A stretch of DNA of 64,000 nt, taken from positions 68,142,714-68,206,713 of the forward strand of contig OX328099.1 of assembly GCA_946811185.2 (NCBI GenBank). Reading direction: 5' to 3'. Source of the DNA: Hippopus hippopus. Lineage: Eukaryota > Mollusca > Bivalvia > Cardiida > Cardiidae. Both the position numbers and the translations under genes were made by a program. The notes under the pieces are model-generated. The model was not told the DNA's origin. It saw nothing but the letters and a program-made list of their open reading frames with translations, and made no database searches. Positions within the stretch are counted from its first letter, which is position 1. The number at the start of each line of letters is the position of its first letter. Below are positions 57,353 to 64,000 of the stretch, piece by piece.

Positions 57353-57618
57353 GAGCCATGCTCTGGCAAAAGGGGACTTAATGCAATCACCTTATTGCAT
57401 TCATTGTACCAAGCAAGTCATCATATAATTATGGATCTATAAAATCCATCCTGTTCAACAACTATGGGAAATATGAGGTAGACCTGTCCTTTACCACGCA
57501 TAAAATTGACCGATAGCAAAAAATTTCGGCCCAGGTCAGCCTGCGCAGTTCGCGCAGGCTGACCTGGGTCGATACGTTTTACAGATTAATGAAGCCTCCT
57601 TTTCACAGAGTATGGCTC
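57353..57618 (-). mobile_element. Family B MITE, inverted
   Basis: GAGCCATGCTCTGGCAAAAG on the left and CTTTTCACAGAGTATGGCTC on the right. The internal hairpin CAGGTCAGCCTGCGCAGTTC / GCGCAGGCTGACCTG is intact. Confidence 0.9.
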
Positions 57619-57910
57619 AAATTTATAGGAAATCTTCGATTTAAAACAGAAACATCCCAACCGTGATTTCTTTAATTATAGGTTGATAAAATGAAAATGA
57701 CATGGGTTAAAAACTGGCTAAAAACGAGTATTGATGTATCTGTAAGATTTGACATAGTAACGTAAGAATAGATAAACGATAAAAATGATCAGAATTAAAC
57801 CAGGGCTACATCGCAACCAATAAACGACATTTTCACAGTGACAAAAATAAGCCTCAAACCGTTTACCAAACAATCTTTTTTTTTTTTCAACGCCACTAAG
57901 GAAGAAAGCT

Positions 57911-57970
57911 TCTGAAAACATTGTGGGAAAAGGACAAAATAGTGACACCTTTTCCTCTTTTTCTTACAGT
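57911..57970. repeat. Decayed family C hairpin MITE core
   Basis: GAAAACATTGTGGGAAAAGG is retained. The opposite arm (CCTTTTCCTCTTTTTCTTAC) is shortened. Confidence 0.65.
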
Positions 57971-58013
57971 GCTCTGTACAATTCTAAGACAAACGACATG
58001 TCATTTGGTTTAA

Positions 58014-58250
58014 AAAAGTCACTCGTGACCTGGTGGTTAAAGATTCGATACCCAGTTTAAGCAAACTTCTTTCCGGCGATTTTAGCCCCCTCACCTCTGA
58101 TGCAATTGAGAAAGTAGTCAGTGACTTGGAAAGAAAGTTGTGTCAATGCTGGCATGAGAAAGCCAGGAAACAGATGCCTAGATACACTGACCGCTGTGAT
58201 ATGACCTAAACTATTGAAACGGTGTTAAACTCCAATACAAACAAGTAAAA
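58014..58250 (+). mobile_element. SINE fragment, distinct body
   Basis: GTGACCTGGTGGTTAAAG and ATTCGATACCCAG resemble A and B boxes. The body includes GCATGAGAAAGCCAGGAAAC and GTGATATGACC. The tail is A-rich. Confidence 0.55.
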
Positions 58251-58440
58251 AAAAGTAACTGATTTAGTTATGAAATATGTCATTTTGCCACGTTTTTCCA
58301 GGCCGGTCGACCAGAGCGAAATAACAACTGTTTATCATATAGCGCGTGAAGAATGTGTGCATAAATCGCATCAAATCCTGAAATCCGGCATTTCATACAC
58401 TATTAAACCCTAAGGCTACCAAGCGCGACCTTTTGCGGAC

Positions 58441-58500
58441 AGTGCAGATCAAGATCAGACTGCACAGAAAGTGCAGTCTGATCTTGGATCTACACTGTCC
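58441..58500. repeat. Family A palindromic MITE copy, well preserved
   Basis: AGTGCAGATCAAGATCAGAC and TGCAC pair with GTGCAGTCTGATCTTGGATC and TACACTGTCC. Confidence 0.85.
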
Positions 58501-58696
58501 GATTAGGAAGCATTAAACCCCCCCCCCTCCAAAATAACTTTGAAATAGCAATACTTGGGTCTTTACTATCGATTTGATCATTTTATTTTAGTTATTTAGC
58601 AGAGTAACAGTTAAACATATAAATTTTTCTCATATCGAATCCAATTCAAATTCAGTCAACCCGAAGAAGTGTAAATAGTGTTAATTTTCAATATGG

Positions 58697-58953
58697 GTTG
58701 CAACACGCTAAAAGGGGCATTCGGACATTTGCGTAAAGTGTCGTCTCGGATTAGCCTGTGCAGTCCGCGCAGGCTAATCCGAGACGCCACTTTAAGACGA
58801 CATTAGGTTTTTTCCTACAGTAGACCTGAGTGAAACAGAAAATTGCAAAAAACCGCAAAGTATCGTTTCGGATTAGCACGCGCGTAGTGCGCAGGCTGAT
58901 CCGAGACGACACTTTACGCAAATGTCCGAAAACCCCTTTTCTCGTGTTGCAGG
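58697..58953. mobile_element. Family D MITE
   Basis: TTGCAACACGCTAAAAGGGG and ACCCCTTTTCTCGTGTTGCA form the ends. Inner palindromes are CGTCTCGGATTAGCCTGTGC / GCGCAGGCTAATCCGAGACG, and a second CGTTTCGGATTAGC / GCTGATCCGAGACG pair. Confidence 0.9.
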
Positions 58954-59344
58954 CCATATATTCAATAGTTATTTCATCAGGTAAAAGATTTTATCCATTA
59001 CGATATTTTCGGCACATTTCAGAATCGTTAAAAGGAAAGGAACTTGTATAAAAAAAAAAAAAAAATGAAATGAGATATTGTACACCAGCTTTGTGGCTTT
59101 TGTCGACGGTATAGTTGAGATCAGACTACAAAAAAACTCCACTTACCGTTCGATCTTCGATTTACATCATCCGGTATAGAAATTACAACGCTTGGGCTTT
59201 AACTCTGTACCAAAGGACAATTTTTCTTGACTCTAACTCTTTCCCAAACAACAAAAGTGTAAACTGGCCCTAAGTGAAAAAACTCTTCAGACGCAAAACT
59301 AAATGTGACTCAAATGAAAAAAAAAAAAAGTGTTTCTGAAAGGG

Positions 59345-59415
59345 TAGAAAACATTGTGGAAAATGGAGAAAATGCTGGTTACTAGCATTTTCTTCTTTTC
59401 TCACAATGTTTTCAA
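59345..59415. repeat. Family C hairpin MITE core
   Basis: GAAAACATTGTGGAAAATGG and AGAAAATGCTGG face CTAGCATTTTCTTC and TTTTCTCACAATGTTTTC. Confidence 0.85.
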
Positions 59416-59519
59416 ATGCTTTCTTCCTCAGGGATTATTTGGTAAAGGGTTAAAGCATTAAAAGTATTTGCAGACCACGTCAAATAAAATGAGGTCCAGA
59501 TGATGATTTATATCTTTGA

Positions 59520-59600
59520 AAGGGTAGAACACATTGTGGAAAAAGGAGAAAATGTTGGCACACAGCATTTTTTTCTTTTTCCCACAATGCTTTTAAAGCC
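59520..59600. repeat. Family C hairpin MITE core
   Basis: ACACATTGTGGAAAAAGGAG and AAAATGTTGG against CAGCATTTTTTTC and TTTTTCCCACAATGC. Confidence 0.8.
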
Positions 59601-59642
59601 TTCTTCCTCTGGGGAACATTAAGTAAAGGGTTACGTCCTAAT

Positions 59643-59815
59643 GAGAAACAAGGAATATCTTTAAAGAAGAGAGACAGTGTCAATTTGCAAAAAACAGGGA
59701 CCCTTTGAATAAACATGTCCACATTTTTGACCAATCACAAATTTTTATTTATTTATTTGTTATTAGTACCAAAAAGTAGATCGAAAGCCAGAACATTCAG
59801 CTACGCTGAAAAAGG
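59643..59815 (+). repeat. Family F interspersed element
   Basis: GAAACAAGGAATATCTTTAA at one end and CATTCAGCTACGCTGAAAA at the other, with the interior CCAATCACAAATTTTTATTT. It is the last host-type repeat before Polinton genes begin. Confidence 0.8.
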
Positions 59816-60066
59816 TAAGATATAAAATAGTAAGTGCATGTAACCAAGGAAAGTAAATTTAGTAAATAAACGGCATACAGGTGTAGTCAGAACCATTCTT
59901 GGTTAACTTAGGTCTATATGTGGTCTAGTTTGCGATGGTTTTCATAACAAAATACTGGATTTATATCTCATCATTCGAAAGTAGATGTAAAAGGAGAGAT
60001 CCAGTTCAAGTACCTTTGACCACAAAAACTTTAACCATCTAACCACAAACTTTTTTAACCATTTTT

Positions 60067-60102
60067 ATGCTTAAATATTTATCATCAACCATATTTAAGC
60101 AT
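60067..60102. repeat. 12-bp inverted repeat (hairpin) near the Polinton edge
   Basis: ATGCTTAAATAT and ATATTTAAGCAT are separated by 12 bases. The function is unknown. Confidence 0.75.
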
Positions 60103-60118
60103 CTTCCTTTAAATTACC

Positions 60119-60142
60119 CCGTGCGTCTGTGCGTCTGTGCGA
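60119..60142 (+). repeat. Short TGCGTCTG tandem repeat
   Basis: Two full copies and one partial copy of TGCGTCTG. Short tandem repeats are common in Polinton termini, but the terminus itself could not be placed. Confidence 0.7.
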
Positions 60143-60303
60143 TTTTTTTAATCATCTCCCTTAAAATGTCCTAACGCTAATGTATACACACCATCTTCTA
60201 ATATGTGTCTTTTATTATCATCAGAACCCAACACCACCTTCAAAAAAGGTTAAGTCATGTTTTTAAACAGAAAAAAAAAAAAAATATTATTCTTAGTAAA
60301 AAT

Positions 60304-61100
60304 ATGGAACCCGCAATTAATTTCGTAAAACCAGAAGGCTTTGATATAAAAAAGATAATTCTTTGTAAAGCAGAAACAAACCAACAGTATAAATTTCAAA
60401 CAATGAAGGTCAAATACGATTATCCCAATGGAACAATAGATAACCTATGGATTCGTACTCCTTCCTTGTTTTCTTATGGTGTTAAAGGTTATAACGATAA
60501 CAATATAACAGAGTACTTTATGAGTTTGTTATGCTTTTACGACCAAGAAAACCCAACCCAAAAAGAAACCAAGTTTAAAGAAACAATAGAAAATATTACA
60601 AAATTTTTACAAAAAGAAGCTCCAAAAAAACTAGAAAAAAAGAAGAAGCAAACTAACTTTAGCGATTTAGAAATTTTTATAGATGGTGATGAAAGTTCTA
60701 TTTTTTTCCCAAAACTACAACATACTAAAAAATATAATGAAAATAATAAGCTTGAAAAGGTTATTATACGCACTAATTTTTACAGAAAACATAATCCTAG
60801 CGACAAACAAGAAAATAGAGATGAAATGGTCTAGTAAAAATAGATCCTCTTTCTTTCGTTAAAAAACCGTGTAAAGTGGTTGCTTGTTTAGACATAGGGG
60901 ATATTTTTATTGGTTCATCCAAAGTTAAAGTACGAACGAGTCTTTTTGAGGTTATTATAAATAAAAAAGATGTACAACCTATTAAAAAAAAGGTTGTAGA
61001 AACCCAGTCTACTGTTTCTATGGGAGGGTTAGGTTCTGACGATGAAAGCGACACGGCAAATGAAGAGGAAAATTTCTCAGACATTTCAGAAGACAACTAA
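60304..61100 (+). CDS. DUF5871-like protein, putative ssDNA-binding, with frameshift
   Basis: Block 1 (60304-60834) includes YPNGTIDNLWIRTPSLFSYG and NITEYFMSLLCFYD. Block 2, in another frame and ending at 61100, has VKKPCKVVACLDIGDIFIG and a strongly acidic tail (GSDDESDTANEEENFSDISE). The order resembles DUF5871 proteins of large DNA viruses, virophages and Polinton-like elements, as I recall them. Acidic tails are common in single-strand DNA-binding proteins, hence the inferred role in replication. The frame changes by one base between about 60820 and 60840, just at the block 1 stop. It could be a mutation, programmed frameshifting or an assembly error. ATG 60304 was chosen: the open frame upstream to 60205 is largely poly-lysine from an A-run. 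Confidence 0.55.
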
Positions 61101-62016
61101 ATTATAAGTCTAGGGAATATCGGGGGACGTATTTATCCGAGGACAAATTCTGTGAATCCCAAACACAGAGTCTTAAATTTTTGATATTTTTAACCTAGCT
61201 AAATAATGTTGAAAAACTTTAAACTAGCTTAAAAATCACCTTTAACTCCGTTTTCTATACCTTAACATAAGAGAAAGTATAGATGAAGTATGTTGAGTCA
61301 TGACACTACCATGATATAAACCATTTTTTCATACCTCCTCATCGAAAACGAAAGAGGAAGTATTATTTAGTACACAACCCTATGGCTTTCACTTAGCACC
61401 ACAAAAACCGAGAATGGTAGTATATTATAATATCAACAAACATTTTTACCCTGTTTTTTAAAAAAATGTTTAACGTGTACAATAATTGTATAAAATACTT
61501 ATTTTGTTTTTAAACAGCAGCCTTACAACATCGTGTTTTTTAATGTGTAAGAAATGTATTGATACGGTATTAACTTACGGGCTGTTAGGCCTCGCCAGAG
61601 GTTACCATTTTATGTTAGTGTTTAGTATTAACTTACAGGCTGTTCGGCCTCGCAAGAGGTTGTCATTTTTTTTTCGGTATTAACTTACGGGCTGTTAGGC
61701 CTCGCCAGAGGTTACCATTTTTGTTAGTAATAACATTCTTACAAAATTAAAATACAACAAGGAAGTAAGACCGCTTTATTATCATAAATAAAAATCATAT
61801 TTTATACAATTACCATATACATTTCAATTTTTAGAAAAAAACAAAGCAAAAAAATTAATAATATCATAATATACTACCATCATCCTCAAAAGTCTAGTCT
61901 AAAGTGATATTATATGAGTATACATTGCAAAATATTAGACAAAGTTGTGAAATACTATGTCACGTGGTGAAAACTGATCCTTTTTCAATATTTAACACTT
62001 TACGTGTTAAATGTTT
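61101..62016. other. Convergent intergenic region of the Polinton
   Basis: No gene. It separates the 3' ends of the + strand DUF5871-like gene and the minus-strand fibre gene. It contains the tandem hairpin repeats at 61566-61722 and AT-rich flanks with the words ATACTACCAT and ACTACCATGATAT. Confidence 0.7.
61566..61722. repeat. Three tandem 47-bp repeats with GC-rich hairpin
   Basis: Copies start at 61566, 61624 and 61676. Each reads GGTATTAACTTACGGGCTGT, TAGGCCTCGCCAGAGG and TTACCATTTT. CCTC and GAGG can pair, and GGTA...TACC at the ends gives an outer stem. Copies 1 and 3 are almost identical. Copy 2 has compensating-type changes (TCGGCCTCGCAAGAGGTTGT). The position between convergent 3' ends suggests transcript ends. 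Confidence 0.8.
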
Positions 62017-63213
62017 TTACAAGTCTAACTCTATCAAAATAGATATGTAAGCGTGACGCACGGTAGGGTTGTCTGATTTTAAAATAAAGTTTATGATGTC
62101 GCATTGCTTTATTTCGAGTGGTTTAGGAAAAACTACACAGCTGCAAGTCCCATCTTTCTTTTTAATAATAGAGTAATCAACCTGCTCTATTCCGTTTACC
62201 ACAATATTAACTTTTACCTCTTCTGGTACATTAGGGTCTTCTTTAACAACCGTTAAACTACCTCTTATAATTCCACCCGGCGCACTCATACAGTAACCGC
62301 CTAAACCATGGTCAGTGCCTGAATTACCATTACCAAATGAAAACTCGTAATTGTCGTTTCCTATTGGGCCATTTTTTTCAGCCTTCACGGTTATAATAGG
62401 TTTAGGACCAATAAGTCTCGGCGCTATTACTTTATTAGCGTCTACGTAAGCCTTAGTTGCCACGTCTTGTGGATCCCTCGGGTCTGCGATATTTTTTAAA
62501 AAGTTGCCATTCATGTCGATATCGCTAACGACAGAAAAGGTTCCTTCTGGGTTTTTTAATATTGCACCGCTCCCCGAATAACTTTTAACGTTTTCTATAT
62601 TAACGTCTACGTAAAACTTATTTGCAGCTTGTTGGTTTTCTAAAGGTGTTCCGACGTTGTAAATTTTCCGCCCACCCATAGAAAGGTCAGCAACTGCTAT
62701 GTACCCTCCAGATCCGTAAACAAAGGCTGGATTAGCACCATCTACGTATTTTTTAGTTGCAACGTCTTGCGGGTTTGCGGGATCTATAAGATTCGTTAAA
62801 GTATACCCCCGCATATTTATATCTGCAACAGCGGAAAAAGTGCCGTCTTGTTGCTGCACTATTGCTTTGCCACTCCTATCCACATAACTTTTAGTAGCAG
62901 CTTCACTCGGTTCTGTTGGTGAAGCAAGATTTGTTATTTTATTAAAACCCATATTTAGAAATCCAAGAGCATGATACCCTCCATTTTCTCTTAAAAATCC
63001 CCCGGAATTATCATCAACATAATTTTTAGTCCCAACGTCTTGAGGATTTACTGGATTACCAACCCTCGTTAATGTATTACAAGCCATATTTATAGAACCG
63101 GTAACGGTGGTTGTTCCATCTTTACGTAAAAAAATATTATTTATGTAAGCGAGTGACACACCATCACCGTTTGTTTTAACATCATCCATTCTTCCAAATT
63201 TATCAACGGGCAT
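62017..63213 (-). CDS. Fibre-like protein with phage-tail-type repeats
   Basis: 398 residues, intact. Five repeats of 45-55 residues each end in a [A/G]TK.YVD-type motif (YVD at 65-67, 110-112, 156-158, 201-203, 256-258), preceded by an N-hydrophobic-P-PQD stretch, as in NIADPRDPQDVATKAYVD. This is the collar and shaft repeat familiar from bacteriophage tail fibres and some large DNA viruses. A separate C-terminal region (262-398) is rich in beta-type sequence and looks like a globular head. No transmembrane segment was seen. I infer a trimeric surface fibre. Its place among the virion-related genes fits, but no homolog search was possible. The start is the first ATG (63213), about 10 bp after the protease stop. 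Confidence 0.75.
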   Translation of the reverse strand: MPVDKFGRMDDVKTNGDGVSLAYINNIFLRKDGTTTVTGSINMACNTLTRVGNPVNPQDVGTKNYVDDNSGGFLRENGGYHALGFLNMGFNKITNLASPTEPSEAATKSYVDRSGKAIVQQQDGTFSAVADINMRGYTLTNLIDPANPQDVATKKYVDGANPAFVYGSGGYIAVADLSMGGRKIYNVGTPLENQQAANKFYVDVNIENVKSYSGSGAILKNPEGTFSVVSDIDMNGNFLKNIADPRDPQDVATKAYVDANKVIAPRLIGPKPIITVKAEKNGPIGNDNYEFSFGNGNSGTDHGLGGYCMSAPGGIIRGSLTVVKEDPNVPEEVKVNIVVNGIEQVDYSIIKKKDGTCSCVVFPKPLEIKQCDIINFILKSDNPTVRHAYISILIELDL

Positions 63214-63222
63214 TTTTTATTG

Positions 63223-63629
63223 CTAAAAAAGTTTATTTAGAACTTTTTGAAATTTATTACCCAAACCCAGCTCTTTAAGAGTATACAAACATAAATGACC
63301 ACAAAATACTTGCCCAGCTTGTTGTAATTGATCACTATTGTAATGTATAGGTACTCTTGAATTTCAATAGGTGGTTGTATACCATAACTGTCAAAGAAAT
63401 TTTTAGTTTTACCGTTTTTATACCAAGCAACCCAATGTGTACCAGACCCGCTCGTGTCATCAAGGTTTAGTAAACCACATTCCTTTTTTCTACACTTTTT
63501 GGGTAGAGTGTTTCGTAAAAATACTCCCCTAAAAGAAGGAATCTTTAATCTTTTTGCTGCATCTTCCAGTTCTAAATTGTTTAACGGTCTATTTGGTAAA
63601 ATTATGTTTTCAATTGTAATATCTAACAT
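63223..63629 (-). CDS. Adenovirus-type (adenain-like) cysteine protease, frameshifted
   Basis: Processing protease typical of adenoviruses, Polintons and virophages. Block 1, from ATG 63629, contains GVFLRNTLP, ECGLLNLDD and the active-site region GTHWVAWYKNG (His) followed by FFDSYG. The catalytic Cys motif CGHLCLYTL is encoded at about 63275-63303 in a different frame and runs to a stop at 63223-63225. The frame change lies between about 63345 and 63362. In the block 1 frame the tail (to 63237) is meaningless. All three active-site elements are therefore present but not in one frame. Confidence 0.8.
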
Positions 63630-63634
63630 TTTTT

Positions 63635-64000
63635 TTATACTAAAATATTTACAATATCTTTATTATCAACCCATGAATTAAACTCATCAGAATAACCTTT
63701 CCACTTTACTAGAGATTTCTTTTTTCCTTTTTTAATAACCTTTTCTATCCTATACAACTCCTGACTAGTTTTTTGTAGCTCAGGTTCATAAAAGGTACCT
63801 TGTATTTCTTCTCCATTAAGATCTACAATTTTATATGTTATAGGCAATGTATGTTTTACCTCAGAAACTGTAAAAACCTCTTCAGTCCATCTTGTGGTAT
63901 ATCCTTTTTCAAAGGTCTTTTTCTTCTTCGCTATCCTTACTTTGTCTCCAACAGAAAACTTAGGTTTTATATCTTATATTTCAAGATGATCGGGGTAAAC
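63635..64000 (-). pseudogene. Polinton integrase, C-terminal chromodomain (partial, in-frame stop)
   Basis: The end of a retroviral-type integrase. On the minus strand from 64000 the reading is PDHLEI, a stop (63976-63974), then KFSVGDKVRIAKKKKTF and WTEEVFTV (SH3-like part), TFYEPELQKT, and a chromodomain: ELYRIEKVIKKG, SLVKWKGYSDEFNSWVD. Polinton integrases normally end this way. The catalytic core lies outside the window. The stop codon interrupts the otherwise continuous frame, so this copy is broken or contains an error there. Confidence 0.85.

Larger units (their letters stand above)
56909..59642. other. Repeat-rich intergenic region left of the Polinton
   Basis: No gene was recognised. 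It contains partial and complete family A, B, C and D elements and a SINE, listed separately. A partial family A arm is at about 57020-57060. Confidence 0.5.
60150..64000. mobile_element. Polinton/adintovirus-like element, one end (partial)
   Basis: Four genes with viral-type spacing: a DUF5871-like gene on +, then fibre-like protein, adenovirus-type protease and integrase on the minus strand. The fibre ATG is about 10 bp from the protease stop, and protease and integrase are separated by only a few bases. The element continues past 64000, where polymerase, ATPase and capsid genes would be expected. The left boundary lies between 59.82 and 60.30 kb. I could not identify the terminal repeat or the 6-bp target duplication. 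Confidence 0.8.

Overview
The window is nuclear DNA of an animal, most likely a bivalve mollusc (a heterodont clam is my best guess). The evidence is a short secreted C1q-domain gene of the kind greatly expanded in bivalves, intron-bearing G-protein gamma genes, tRNA-derived SINEs with a mollusc-type tail, and dense families of small palindromic DNA transposons. The species call rests on recollection of such repeats, not on a search. The DNA is AT-rich, gene-poor and dominated by mobile DNA.

Host genes. Three G-protein gamma-subunit genes lie on the + strand (3706-3918; exon 43658-43878; 49317-49529). They look like a tandem family later spread apart by transposons. A three-exon C1q-domain gene, absent from any single open frame, runs on the minus strand: exon 1 55886-55739, exon 2 54299-54132, exon 3 50468-50035. 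Both introns have matching phases and the gene predicts a 249-residue secreted protein with a signal peptide, a coiled coil and a gC1q domain. It converges on the third gamma gene.

Mobile DNA, left to right. (1) 8845-13705: a DDE transposase gene and a convergent His-Me/HNH-type endonuclease ORF lie in a TTAA-bounded core between two apparently identical 654-bp direct repeats. (2) 16958-41206: a giant (about 24.2 kb) foldback element. Its arms are inverted arrays of an about 89-bp repeat (7.7 kb on the left, about 8.5 kb on the right). Its ends are matching 12-bp inverted termini and a 9-bp target duplication (TTATATTTA / TTATTTTTA), and its loop carries a decayed Mutator/NOF-like transposase. 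The right arm is itself interrupted by a 3-kb pogo/Tigger-like element (31558-34565) and by two SINEs. (3) From about 60.2 kb to the window end: one end of a Polinton/adintovirus-like element. It has a DUF5871-like gene, a protein with five phage-tail-fibre-type repeats, an adenovirus-type cysteine protease and the chromodomain end of an integrase. Two of these genes contain a frameshift and the integrase frame has a stop.

The rest is MITEs (six recurring families, called A-F here), SINEs, GA and GATA microsatellites and unassigned sequence. Two MITEs abut splice sites of host genes (the gamma-2 acceptor and the C1q exon 1 donor), so the repeats have shaped gene structure as well as spacing.
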